NCBI GenBank assembly: GCA_036655915.1
Contig: JAVVPE010000032.1
Span: 1 to 19,551 of the forward strand
Direction: 5' to 3'
Length of the DNA stretch: 19,551 nt
Source of the DNA: JAVWGW01 sp036655915
Lineage (GTDB): Bacteria > Actinomycetota > Coriobacteriia > Coriobacteriales > Eggerthellaceae
Shown: positions 6,939-14,129 of the stretch, piece after piece
Position numbering within the stretch: position 1 is the stretch's first letter
How the letters are laid out: each line of letters begins with the position of its first letter
Made by a program: the position numbers and the translations under genes
The notes under the pieces: generated by a model
What the model was told of the DNA's origin: nothing
What the model saw: the letters and a program-made list of their open reading frames with translations, nothing else
Databases searched by the model: none

Positions 6939-7349
6939 TTAAGGCTTTGGAGTATACCGATCAACCCAAACAAAAAGTGAACCATCGGGGTTTTTCCCAA
7001 CCTCTGCCCAATAAGCATACTCTGTACCCGCAGGAATCTTCTTGGTGTCCATTCCTACATCAATTAAATTGTTATCATTATCCACGTAATAATAGGTAAA
7101 CGAATCTTCATTGCCCGTTCGTAGGGATTCGGCAAAGGCCGTGCTTTTTACCGAACGCGCATTTGCTTTATCGACGGCATCTTTCGCCTGATTCAGCGAC
7201 CCGCTAAAAAGAGGAATTGCGATGGCTACCAATACCAAAATGATAGCCACCACAATCAACAGTTCAGCCAGCGTAAACCCGCCCGACCTCCCCCGCGCAC
7301 GCCGGGAGGGTTTTATGCTGGTGCTGTTATTCGCTGCGCATGTGCCCAT
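6939..7349 (-). CDS. Type IV prepilin, third and divergent small pilin
   Basis: A 136-aa class-III prepilin. A 24-residue basic leader ends in Gly, followed by FTLAELLIVVAIILVLVAIA; cleavage after G24 gives Phe at +1 and Glu at +5. The mature part would be about 112 residues without cysteine. The hydrophobic helix is almost identical to that of the two upstream pilins, but the head differs: it is rich in Asp, Asn and Tyr, with YYYVDNDNN and three Trp (YWAEVG, FVWVDR). The ribosome binding site is weak, and the leader is longer than in the two neighbours (24 against 14 residues), so the true start could lie a few codons further in. It lies between pilD and a hairpin and has its own candidate extended -10 promoter, so it may be expressed at a different level from the main pilins. 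Confidence 0.9.
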   Translation of the reverse strand: MGTCAANNSTSIKPSRRARGRSGGFTLAELLIVVAIILVLVAIAIPLFSGSLNQAKDAVDKANARSVKSTAFAESLRTGNEDSFTYYYVDNDNNLIDVGMDTKKIPAGTEYAYWAEVGKNPDGSLFVWVDRYTPKP

Positions 7350-7389
7350 GTAATCATCTGCTTACCTAGTGTGAAATGTATAGGCACCA

Positions 7390-7398
7390 AGTATAACA
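7390..7398 (-). promoter_or_regulatory. Candidate extended -10 promoter of the third pilin
   Basis: On the minus strand TGTTATACT spans 7398-7390: a TG dinucleotide one base before TATACT (5/6 to TATAAT). No good -35 lies 17 nt upstream, which is common for extended -10 promoters. The predicted start near 7383 leaves about 34 nt before the ATG at 7349. It follows a hairpin that could stop transcription from the upstream pilins. Confidence 0.4.
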
Positions 7399-7450
7399 GG
7401 CTAGATCATAATTTCATCCCAACGAATCGGCAACAACTAGCAGCAGGCCG

Positions 7451-7479
7451 TGTAGAGTGGGGCAAAGCCCCGCCCTACA
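7451..7479 (-). terminator. GC-rich hairpin between pilin genes (attenuator or REP-like)
   Basis: Arms TGTAGAGTGGGGC (7451-7463) and GCCCCGCCCTACA (7467-7479) face each other across an AAA loop, with 11 of 13 positions paired. GGCCG and CGGCC just outside could extend the stem past a small bulge. It lies about 45 nt beyond the stop codon of the second pilin. There is no T-run on the minus strand, so it may act as an mRNA 3'-end stabiliser or attenuator rather than a full terminator. The sequence type is also common as a dispersed intergenic palindrome. Confidence 0.5.
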
Positions 7480-7522
7480 GAAACCGGCCGCCTGTAAAGC
7501 GGTGGCGCCGCAGTTGCCTGGC

Positions 7523-7921
7523 TTACGGCGTAACCGTCTCGCTGCCGCCAGTGACCTTGTTGCCCTCAACCTTAACCGTCACGATCATGCCTGTTTTAGC
7601 TTTCACGGCATCCAGAACCGCCTGATAGGGAGTAATGTCTGTAGCCACAGTTTCTCTCGCTATCGTCACATCACCATCTTTCGAAATGGTGGCCGAGTAG
7701 AGACCATCCCCATTGCCCGGTTTCATTGACAGAGCGAGGGCTTCCGATTTTGCCACGCGGATGTCGGCGGAGGCAACCGCTTTATTCGCGCTTTCGGTGG
7801 CACTGGTAAACAAGGGAATAGCAATAGCTACCAGCACCAAGATGATGGCTACTACAATCAGCAATTCCGCTAAGGTGAAGCCCTTTTTATCGCCGCGCAC
7901 CTTCTTAATCATTTCATTCAT
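7523..7921 (-). CDS. Type IV prepilin, second copy of the duplicated major-type pilin
   Basis: A 132-aa class-III prepilin. The 14-residue leader (MNEMIKKVRGDKKG) is cut before Phe in FTLAELLIVVAIILVLVAIA; Glu is at +5. The mature subunit would be about 118 residues, without cysteine. The first 60 or so residues match the upstream copy (7984-8382) almost exactly, while the heads share ATISKDGDVT and little else. The ATG at 7921 has AAAGGGAA eight nt upstream and aligns exactly with its paralogue; an in-frame TTG at 7957 has no such support. The two copies are probably the main fibre subunits, judging by small size, strong ribosome binding sites and duplication. Which one dominates cannot be told. 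Confidence 0.94.
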   Translation of the reverse strand: MNEMIKKVRGDKKGFTLAELLIVVAIILVLVAIAIPLFTSATESANKAVASADIRVAKSEALALSMKPGNGDGLYSATISKDGDVTIARETVATDITPYQAVLDAVKAKTGMIVTVKVEGNKVTGGSETVTP

Positions 7922-7923
7922 AG
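7734..7923. repeat. Direct repeat copy A, shared 5' halves of two pilin genes
   Basis: About 190 bp here match 8195-8384 with only a handful of substitutions, at a constant offset of 461 bp. The block covers the start codon, leader, transmembrane helix and first part of the head of each pilin. Similarity drops sharply downstream in the coding sense. This is a tandem gene duplication whose 5' halves have stayed alike. Confidence 0.9.
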
Positions 7924-7983
7924 CGTTCCCTTTCTCGTTTTCGCCGTGAACTAGCAATTCTTATAGTCCCCGCGCTCGGCCTA

Positions 7984-8382
7984 TTACGCAGGGGTCGGAG
8001 CACCAGAGACCTTGCCTGATGCATCAACTAAAACCGTCACCTTCACGCCATTTTTAGCTTTCACGGCCTTCACAACATCGTCGTAGGAAGTAAAAGCTGT
8101 AGCCGCCGTAGCGTCTTTCACCATCGTCACATCGCCATCCTTCGAAATGGTGGCCGTGTAGGAGCCTTCCCCGCCATTTTTCTGCATTGACATAGCGAGG
8201 GCTTCCGATTTTGCCACGCGGATGTCGGCGGAGGCAACCGCTTTATTCGCGCTTTCGGTGGCACTGGTAAACAAGGGAATAGCAATAGCTACCAGCACCA
8301 AGATGATGGCTACTACGATCAGCAGTTCCGCTAAGGTGAAGCCTTTTTTGTCTCCGCGCACCTTCTTAATCATTTCATTCAT
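7984..8382 (-). CDS. Type IV prepilin, first copy of the duplicated major-type pilin
   Basis: A 132-aa class-III prepilin with a 14-residue leader ending KKG, then FTLAELLIVVAIILVLVAIA with Glu at +5. The mature subunit of about 118 residues has no cysteine and ends in a flexible-looking SGAPTPA. AGAAAGGAAAC lies just before the ATG at 8382, the best ribosome binding site in this part of the window. It is the first pilin after pilC, 116 nt downstream of its stop codon, which leaves room for a promoter (a TATAAT lies at 8492-8497). A strong binding site, small size and position make it the best candidate for the principal pilin. Confidence 0.94.
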   Translation of the reverse strand: MNEMIKKVRGDKKGFTLAELLIVVAIILVLVAIAIPLFTSATESANKAVASADIRVAKSEALAMSMQKNGGEGSYTATISKDGDVTMVKDATAATAFTSYDDVVKAVKAKNGVKVTVLVDASGKVSGAPTPA

Positions 8383-8384
8383 AG
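8195..8384. repeat. Direct repeat copy B, shared 5' halves of two pilin genes
   Basis: Partner of the block at 7734-7923. Differences include CGATCAGCAGTTCC here against CAATCAGCAATTCC there, and TTTTTTGTCTCC against TTTTTATCGCC. Most leave the protein unchanged, as expected for a sequence under purifying selection or homogenised by gene conversion. Confidence 0.9.
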
Positions 8385-8491
8385 TGTTTCCTTTCTTCCC
8401 CCCACAGCTCTTCACCGCAGGAATTCTTCTTGTCTATACGCACAGCGCTTGGCCATCGGGCAAAACGCTAATTACTTCCTTCGTTGTCATA

Positions 8492-8497
8492 ATTATA
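8492..8497 (-). promoter_or_regulatory. Candidate -10 element for pilin transcription
   Basis: A perfect TATAAT lies on the minus strand directly after the pilC stop codon (8499), about 110 nt before the first pilin ATG. No good -35 is present at 16-18 nt. Major pilins usually need more mRNA than assembly proteins, so an internal promoter here is reasonable but unproven. Confidence 0.3.
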
Positions 8498-8498
8498 C

Positions 8499-9710
8499 CT
8501 ACATCATGGTGCCGTACATGGTGAACATGGGCAAGTATAATGCAATCACGATAAATCCTGCAAAAATAGCCATACAAACCAACAAAGTCGGCTCCATAAG
8601 CGAAAGGGCGCGGTCGGTGACGCGCTGGGTTTCTTCGTCGTAGAACGTGCCCATGGTTTCCAGGGTTTCTTCCAGTTCGCCCGTCTGTTCGCCCACGGCG
8701 CACATTTCCACCAGGGAACGGGGGAAATACGTGCACACGCCAATGCAATCGGCCAGGCTTTTGCCTTCTTCAAGCCCGGCTTCCACAAGCCCTACCTGGT
8801 GCGCCACCACATAATTGTCCAGCACGCGCGCCGTGGTGCGAATGGCCTTGGTGGAAGGCAGGCCCGAAGCCAGCAGCGTAGACATAGTATTGGCAAACTG
8901 CGCCGCACACGAATAGACGCTCACCTTGCCCAACACGGGAATGCGCAGCTTGGCGGTGGCAAAAAACACCTTGCCGCGTTCGGTGCGCGCGAACATTTTG
9001 GTGGCGATGGCCAGCGCAATAAGGGCCACAAACAGCCACATATAATTTTGCGCCATCCAGCCGGAAACATCGATTAAAAACTGCGTGATGGCTGGGGTTT
9101 CGGTGCCCATCGAAGTGATCATGCCCGTCATGGCCGGGATGACCAAAATCATCATCAGGGTAACAACAACTACGGCAATAACCAGCACAAATACAGGATA
9201 GGTTAAGGCCGAAGCCACCTTGCCCGCCACCTTGGCGCGCTTGTTGAAATACATATGCAGGCGTTCAAAGGCTTCGGGCAAATGCCCGCTTTCTTCGCCG
9301 GCGCGAATGGTTTCTATAAACACGCGCGGCAGATAGGGGCCCTTGTTTTCCAGGCTGTCGGCCACGCCATGCCCGGCGGATACATCTTCGGTGGCTGCAA
9401 GCAGCACCTTTTTCAGATACTTATCTCCCACCTGATCAGACACAAGATCCATCGCGCGCGCAACGGGCAGGCCGGCCTTTAAGATGGTGGCAAACTGCGA
9501 ACACATGATGGCCAAGCGCTTCGGCTTCACCTTGGGTTTTGAAAGCTCGCGCGTCAGCAGCCCCTGGCGTTCTTGCACCGGTTGCACTTCTTGGACGATG
9601 CGGCAAAATGCGCGCGCGGATTCCATCGCTTCAATTTCGTCGTAGGCTTCAATAACGCCGCTGATGGGGGTGTCGTCAAGCGTTATGCCCTTATAGGTAA
9701 ACGTAGCCAT
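8499..9710 (-). CDS. pilC: PilC, T4P inner-membrane platform protein
   Basis: A 403-aa member of the GspF/PilC family with two copies of the T2SSF domain (about 68-190 and 269-393). Three membrane helices lie near 172-194, 222-240 and 374-394. Family landmarks include FATILKAGLPVARAM (73-87) and its second-repeat counterpart FANTMSTLLASGLPSTKAI (272-290), plus GEESGHLPEAF (138-148) and GEQTGELEETL (340-350). PilC is the rotor-like platform on which PilB and PilT act and which passes pilins into the fibre. Length is normal. The ATG shares one base with the pilT stop codon (TGATG), so the two are translationally coupled. Confidence 0.96.
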   Translation of the reverse strand: MATFTYKGITLDDTPISGVIEAYDEIEAMESARAFCRIVQEVQPVQERQGLLTRELSKPKVKPKRLAIMCSQFATILKAGLPVARAMDLVSDQVGDKYLKKVLLAATEDVSAGHGVADSLENKGPYLPRVFIETIRAGEESGHLPEAFERLHMYFNKRAKVAGKVASALTYPVFVLVIAVVVVTLMMILVIPAMTGMITSMGTETPAITQFLIDVSGWMAQNYMWLFVALIALAIATKMFARTERGKVFFATAKLRIPVLGKVSVYSCAAQFANTMSTLLASGLPSTKAIRTTARVLDNYVVAHQVGLVEAGLEEGKSLADCIGVCTYFPRSLVEMCAVGEQTGELEETLETMGTFYDEETQRVTDRALSLMEPTLLVCMAIFAGFIVIALYLPMFTMYGTMM

Positions 9711-10756
9711 CAGTGCACATTCTTTCTAATGTAGTCGCCGTCAAAGGCCGCATCCCATGCCGTTTGCGCCGAAATGCTGCGCGCACGCCACAGCGCGATA
9801 AGCGCGTTATCCATGGTGATGGACCCTACGCTTGCCGAAGTTGCCAGCGCACTGGCAATCTGGGGCGTTTTGCCTTCGCGGATAAGGTTGCGAATGGCCG
9901 GCGTCACCATCATCAATTCGCAGGCCAGCGTGCGCCCCGCGCCATCGGCGGTAGGCAGCAGCTGCTGGGATACCACCGCCTGCAAGCAGGTGGAAAGCTG
10001 CATGCGAATTTGGCGCTGCAAGCCTTCGGGGAACACATCAACCATGCGGTCGATGGAATCGGCGGCAGATTTCGTGTGCAGCGTGGCCAACACCAGGTGG
10101 CCGGTTTCGGCGGCGGTCAGCGCCGTTTGAATGGTGTCCAAATCGCGCATTTCGCCGATAAGAATAATGTCGGGATCTTCGCGCAGCACAGCCCGCAGCG
10201 CATTGTGGTAACTTTCGGTGTCACCGCCAATTTCGCGCTGGCTGATGATGGATTTATCGGGCGTGTACACATATTCGATGGGGTCTTCCATCGTGATAAT
10301 GTTTTCGGCACGCGTATGGTTTATGGCATCGATCAAAGCTGCCAGCGTGGTCGATTTGCCGGACCCTGTTTCGCCCGTAACCACCACAATACCGCGTTGC
10401 AGCTGGGGAAACTTCAACACTTCCGGCGGCAAGCCCAGCGATGTAAGTTCGGGGATCACATCGGATAGCAGGCGCAGGGCCGCGTTGACGTGCCCGCTGG
10501 CGCGAAACAGGTTGATACGCACGCGCACAACGCCGAAGCTGCGCGCCAAATCAAGCTCGCCTATTTTTTTGATGCGGCCGTAATCGTCGCCCGCCAATTC
10601 GGCGGCGTAACATTCGCAATCCGCATGGGTCAGCGGCGGCATATCGGCAGAAATCAGCTGCCCGTTCACGCGAAACTTCGGCGGCAGGCCGCACACCAGA
10701 TGCACATCGGATGCATGCTGTTCGTGCGCTTGCGCTATGAGTGTTTCAACATTCAC
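9710..10756 (-). CDS. pilT: PilT, T4P retraction ATPase
   Basis: A 348-aa hexameric secretion ATPase of the PilT branch. Walker A is GETGSGKST (128-136), the Asp box lies around ITMEDPIEY (154-162), atypical Walker B is DPDIILIGEMRD (194-205), and the His box is TGHLVLATLHTKS (218-230). AIRNLIREGK (287-296) is a PilT-specific retraction motif. It lacks the zinc Cys pairs and the N-terminal MshEN domain of PilB, which separates it from the extension motor. Translation starts at a GTG (10756) with AGGGG upstream, 8 nt after pilB. It pulls pili back and so allows twitching or DNA uptake in relatives. A dedicated retraction motor argues for dynamic pili rather than a static secretion pseudopilus. 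Confidence 0.96.
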   Translation of the reverse strand: MNVETLIAQAHEQHASDVHLVCGLPPKFRVNGQLISADMPPLTHADCECYAAELAGDDYGRIKKIGELDLARSFGVVRVRINLFRASGHVNAALRLLSDVIPELTSLGLPPEVLKFPQLQRGIVVVTGETGSGKSTTLAALIDAINHTRAENIITMEDPIEYVYTPDKSIISQREIGGDTESYHNALRAVLREDPDIILIGEMRDLDTIQTALTAAETGHLVLATLHTKSAADSIDRMVDVFPEGLQRQIRMQLSTCLQAVVSQQLLPTADGAGRTLACELMMVTPAIRNLIREGKTPQIASALATSASVGSITMDNALIALWRARSISAQTAWDAAFDGDYIRKNVH

Positions 10757-10764
10757 CGCTGCCC

Positions 10765-12471
10765 CTATTCCATCGAGATGATCGTTTTTTTGGCTTCATC
10801 GGCCGTAGTGATGCCCTCTAATACCAGCTGACGGCAGCTTTCTTCGATGCTTTCAAAGGTGCCTGCTTTCACAATGGCGCGTTGCAATGTTTCGCGCGTG
10901 GCGCCCTGGGCAATTTGAGAACGCAACATGCGGTTTAATACCAGCACTTCAAACACGCCGGTGCGCCCGCGGTATCCCGCATTAAAGCACAGGGGGCAGC
11001 CCTTCCCGCGGAAAAACGTCACCGGTTTGCCCTGCGCATCGGTGGCGGGTATGCCCAGCACTTCCAAATCTTCGGCGGTGGGCGTGTATTCTTCGCGGCA
11101 ATGCGGGCAAATGCGCCGCACTAATCGTTGCGAAATAATGCCGCGCACGCCGCTGGCAATAAGGTAGGGTTCCACGCCCACATCGATCAAGCGGTCGATG
11201 GTGGAAGTGGCGTCAAAAGTGTGCACCGTGGAAAGCACCAGGTGGCCGGTGATGGCGGCACGAATGGCAATTTCGGCCGTTTCGCCGTCGCGGATTTCGC
11301 CCACGCCCACAATATCGGGGTCTTGGCGCAGCACGGCGCGCAGGCCGCTGGCAAAGGTCATGCCCACCTTTTCGTTTATCTGCACCTGGTTAACGCCGGG
11401 AATGTTGTATTCCACCGGGTCTTCTAAGGTGATCAGGTTAACGGTGTCGTCGTTGAGGCCGCGTATCATGGTGGACATGGTGGAACTTTTGCCGCTGCCC
11501 GTGGGGCCCACGATCAAAATCATGCCGCTGTTGGCCGCAAGCAGCTTGTTATAGCTGGCCAAGGCGGTGCCGCGCAGGCCGATATGTTCCACATCAAACA
11601 GCTGCGAATCTTTATCAAGCAAGCGTATAACCACGCTTTCGCCGTAAATGGTGGGCAGCGTAGAAATACGCAAATCGATATCTTGTTGCTTCAGGCGCAC
11701 GTTGGAACGACCATCCTGCGGCACGCGGCGCTCGCTGACATCAAGGCTGCCCATAATTTTCAGGCGGGCGATGACGCTTTTTTGCAGGTTGGCCGGGATG
11801 GTTAAAATCGTGCGCAGCACGCCGTCGATGCGCATGCGCACATGCAGTTCATCTTCGCGCGGTTCGATGTGAATATCGCTGGCGCGTTCGGTAACCGCGC
11901 GTTCCACAATGCTGTTTACCAGGCGGATAGTGGGGGCAGATTGCGCGTCGCCTTCTTCACCCAACTGGGAAGTGGTGAAGGTTGCAGCCTCATCGGTGTT
12001 GCGCGCATCGCGCTTCATGTCTTCAATGGCGCGTGCGGCACCTTCGTTGCCATACAGCGTCATGATGGCGCGCGTGATAGCGTTTTCGGTGCCCAGCACC
12101 GGCACCACGTGCTTGCGCGTGGCGTTTTTTACCGCTTCCACCGCCATGAAGTTCAGCGGGTCAACCATGGCAAGATACACTTCGTCGCCGGTTTCCTTGA
12201 TGGGAACCACGTTGTAGGTGCGCGCGATGTTCTTGCTGACCACGCGGCTCATTTCAGGCGGAATGTTGTAGGCGGAAAGATCCACAAATTCGATGCCCAA
12301 CTGCATCTGCAGCGCTTCGATAAGCCCCGTTTCGGTAATGAACCCTTCGTGGATTAAAATATCGCCCAAGCGACGGTTGCTGTCTTTTTGCATGGCAAGC
12401 GCCTGCTGCAGCTGCTCTTCAGAAATGAGCCCTGCATCCAGCAAAAGATCGCCTAATCGTTTATACGCCAT
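10765..12471 (-). CDS. pilB: PilB, T4P extension ATPase with c-di-GMP-binding MshEN domain
   Basis: A 568-aa assembly ATPase. The N-terminus has two 24-residue motifs, RLGDLLLDAGLI...LQQALAMQ (5-28) and RLGDILIHEGFI...LIEALQMQ (34-57), separated by five residues. This is the MshEN layout known to bind c-di-GMP in MshE- and PilB-type ATPases; the only clear deviation is F44 at an aliphatic position. The ATPase core has Walker A GPTGSGKSS (322-330), the Asp-box region LITLEDPVEY (346-355), Walker B DPDIVGVGEIRD (384-395) and His box TGHLVLSTVHTFD (408-420). CPHC (455-458) and CPLC (492-495) are the zinc-binding pairs of PilB/GspE. AGGAAA precedes the ATG, which lies one base after the upstream stop codon. 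It should power pilus extension and be tuned by c-di-GMP. Confidence 0.97.
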   Translation of the reverse strand: MAYKRLGDLLLDAGLISEEQLQQALAMQKDSNRRLGDILIHEGFITETGLIEALQMQLGIEFVDLSAYNIPPEMSRVVSKNIARTYNVVPIKETGDEVYLAMVDPLNFMAVEAVKNATRKHVVPVLGTENAITRAIMTLYGNEGAARAIEDMKRDARNTDEAATFTTSQLGEEGDAQSAPTIRLVNSIVERAVTERASDIHIEPREDELHVRMRIDGVLRTILTIPANLQKSVIARLKIMGSLDVSERRVPQDGRSNVRLKQQDIDLRISTLPTIYGESVVIRLLDKDSQLFDVEHIGLRGTALASYNKLLAANSGMILIVGPTGSGKSSTMSTMIRGLNDDTVNLITLEDPVEYNIPGVNQVQINEKVGMTFASGLRAVLRQDPDIVGVGEIRDGETAEIAIRAAITGHLVLSTVHTFDATSTIDRLIDVGVEPYLIASGVRGIISQRLVRRICPHCREEYTPTAEDLEVLGIPATDAQGKPVTFFRGKGCPLCFNAGYRGRTGVFEVLVLNRMLRSQIAQGATRETLQRAIVKAGTFESIEESCRQLVLEGITTADEAKKTIISME

Positions 12472-12472
12472 A

Positions 12473-13045
12473 TCAGTTTCCTATCCGTAAGCAGCTTACG
12501 TCGGTAGTTTGAACAGCAGGACCCCATTGCCCGGGTTCACATTTCAGGACCACAAGCTGGTAGCTCCATAGCTTTGTGGCAGGGTCATAGTGTATGCCGC
12601 CGTCCGCCAATAGCGGCACATGCAGACCCGACCTTGCCGCCAGCGTCTCAATCGTTTTAACCTGGCCTGCCGGCATTTTTTCTTGCAACACAATGCCCTG
12701 GGGGGTGTTACTCCCCATAGGGCCATAGTCGGTCCTCATGCGCACCGCACCCCTGTTTGCGCTGGTGAAATGCCATTCTTGCAGGCTGTCATCCCACACG
12801 GGGTCCTGCGCAAACTGCAGTTCGGCATTGATGCGAGCAATGGCATCGTCGGTGACCGCTTGGCAGGTGGCCGCTTGGGTAATGGCAGTATAGTTGCTCA
12901 TCGCAGCACCGGTGCCCGCAGCCACCACCAGGCACAGCATCCCCAAAAAAACGATGCTTATCAGCTGTTCGCCCAGCATGAAGCCGCGGGTGTCGCTCAA
13001 ACGCTTGGCCGCCGCACAACGCAAACGTGTCAGAAGCTGTCCCAT
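12473..13045 (-). CDS. Minor prepilin-like protein with canonical Glu5
   Basis: A 190-aa prepilin-like protein. A basic 21-residue leader ends RG, followed by FMLGEQLISIVFLGMLCLVV; cleavage after G21 gives Phe +1 and Glu +5, then a single hydrophobic helix. The head (about 50-190) contains Cys at three places and WHFTS, YDPATKLWSYQLVV-type beta-rich segments. I see no specific family. Function is inferred from the prepilin signal and operon position: a minor pilin of the PilV/GspI-J type, probably part of the initiation or tip complex. It overlaps the previous gene by one base (TGATG), and its stop codon lies one base before the pilB start codon. Confidence 0.85.
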   Translation of the reverse strand: MGQLLTRLRCAAAKRLSDTRGFMLGEQLISIVFLGMLCLVVAAGTGAAMSNYTAITQAATCQAVTDDAIARINAELQFAQDPVWDDSLQEWHFTSANRGAVRMRTDYGPMGSNTPQGIVLQEKMPAGQVKTIETLAARSGLHVPLLADGGIHYDPATKLWSYQLVVLKCEPGQWGPAVQTTDVSCLRIGN

Positions 13046-13398
13046 CAGGCACCGCCCGGATTCGCCGCGTATATAAGCAACTGGCCTTCGGCATCACAAT
13101 AGCCCGTTATGGGCACAGGCACCACCGAAACAACGCCCGGCAAGCTTATGTTCGCAGATCCCTTAAGCGGGCCTACGACCTGCGCCGATGTGCCCGCGCC
13201 CGCCACGGCTTGCGCAAGGCCTGATTCAAGCTGATGGGCTGTGTTCATATCGGCGGAACTCTGATCGATCAGCTTCACAGCCGTTGCAAGCATCGTCATC
13301 AAAACCAAGGTGGCCAAGGCCGCAACCAAAACGGCGCCCAGGGTTTCAACCAAGGCATCCCCCGCCTGATCGCGCAGCTTCTTCCGCAGGCAATTCAT
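13045..13398 (-). CDS. Small minor prepilin-like protein with Asp at +1
   Basis: A 117-aa protein. The leader (13 residues, ending QAG) is followed by DALVETLGAVLVAALATLVL. If cut after G13 the mature protein starts with Asp instead of the usual Phe or Met, but Glu is still at +5 (E18), the residue used for processing and packing. A similar G-x-x-L-V-E arrangement is common among minor pseudopilins of Gram-positive bacteria. The head is short (about 75 residues) and has one Cys near the C-terminus (ITGYCDAEGQ). It overlaps the preceding gene by 4 nt (ATGA) and the next by one base. Likely a GspI-like or ComG-like tip component; its specific role is unknown. Confidence 0.8.
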   Translation of the reverse strand: MNCLRKKLRDQAGDALVETLGAVLVAALATLVLMTMLATAVKLIDQSSADMNTAHQLESGLAQAVAGAGTSAQVVGPLKGSANISLPGVVSVVPVPITGYCDAEGQLLIYAANPGGA

Positions 13399-14129
13399 CG
13401 CTTATCACCGCTTTTCGTGATAAGGGGTGCTTCCCACTGCATCCGAACCAAGTGCCCTGAGTTATCGTAGGTGGGGATGCTGTGCAATTTCACCGTTTCG
13501 TTGTAGGCCGCTGGCCCCCCAGGCTTTGTGGCGAAGGTGGAAGCATTAAGGGAAAGCTGCACCGTAAGCGAAAAATCGCTTTCCACCGTAAGCGCTGCAT
13601 ACACCTTGGGTGTTGAAGCGGGTGCCGGCAGGGAAGGCGTCACAACAATGTGATCCTTTTCTTCGTTGCCGATGCCCAGGGTGAAGGGTTTAGAAGCCAC
13701 CAAATGTTCCCACACCTGCGCCGGGTAGGGGCTGCTTGCGCCATAGAAAGCTTCGAGCAGCTTTGAACCGGAGGCCACCTGCTGAGTGGGCATATAACCG
13801 TTGGTGACCGAGCCCGCCTTGTGCGGATCGCCCGGCTTTTCTGCGGCGGCCTTTGCGTCGTAGGCGAAGTCGATGCGCCCGCCTTGCAGCTGGGCACCCA
13901 CCACGCGCGCGGCGCTGGAAACCGCATAGTTGGCCTGCGCCGATTGCTTCTGCGTTGCCACCTGCTGCGCGCTTACCGAAGCCGCCGTTAGCACGATAGA
14001 CCCCACAATGGCGCACACAAGGAAAAACGTCAGCGCGATAATCATCGAAGCACCCTGCTGGTCGCGCAGCTTCGCCACAACCGGCATACGGCGTGCAGCA
14101 CAAAAGCTCTGTTGCCTGGTCACCCTCAT
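13395..14129 (-). CDS. PilX/GspK-like minor prepilin without Glu5
   Basis: A 244-aa protein. The 26-residue basic leader ends QQG, followed by ASMIIALTFFLVCAIVGSIV. Position +5 is Ile rather than Glu. The absence of Glu5 is the hallmark of GspK/PilX-type subunits, which sit at the very tip of pilus-like fibres because nothing above them needs the charge pair. The head (about 60-244) is Ala/Ser/Thr-rich and lacks cysteine; no further domain is recognised. Its ATG overlaps the stop codon of the giant pilin gene by 4 nt (ATGA), so the two are likely made together and may be partners in the tip complex. Assignment to GspK/PilX is by signature and context. Confidence 0.82.
   Translation of the reverse strand: MRVTRQQSFCAARRMPVVAKLRDQQGASMIIALTFFLVCAIVGSIVLTAASVSAQQVATQKQSAQANYAVSSAARVVGAQLQGGRIDFAYDAKAAAEKPGDPHKAGSVTNGYMPTQQVASGSKLLEAFYGASSPYPAQVWEHLVASKPFTLGIGNEEKDHIVVTPSLPAPASTPKVYAALTVESDFSLTVQLSLNASTFATKPGGPAAYNETVKLHSIPTYDNSGHLVRMQWEAPLITKSGDKR

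Noticed and set aside
6908..6950. Short palindrome GCCTTAAGGC at the end of the third pilin gene followed by a run of five T
   Set aside because: The palindrome has no loop and includes the stop codon; the stem is too short for a convincing terminator, and pilD continues just downstream.
8434..8490. Possible 18-codon leader peptide (MTTKEVISVLPDGQALCV) upstream of the first pilin
   Set aside because: No ribosome binding site, and the candidate TATAAT lies immediately before its ATG, so a transcript from that promoter would begin inside it. No attenuator structure follows.
4156..12471. Considered a type II secretion system or a competence (ComG) pseudopilus instead of a T4P
   Set aside because: Presence of PilT with its retraction motif, PilM/N/O, and several full pilins fits a retractile T4P; no secretin or GspL-type gene is present.
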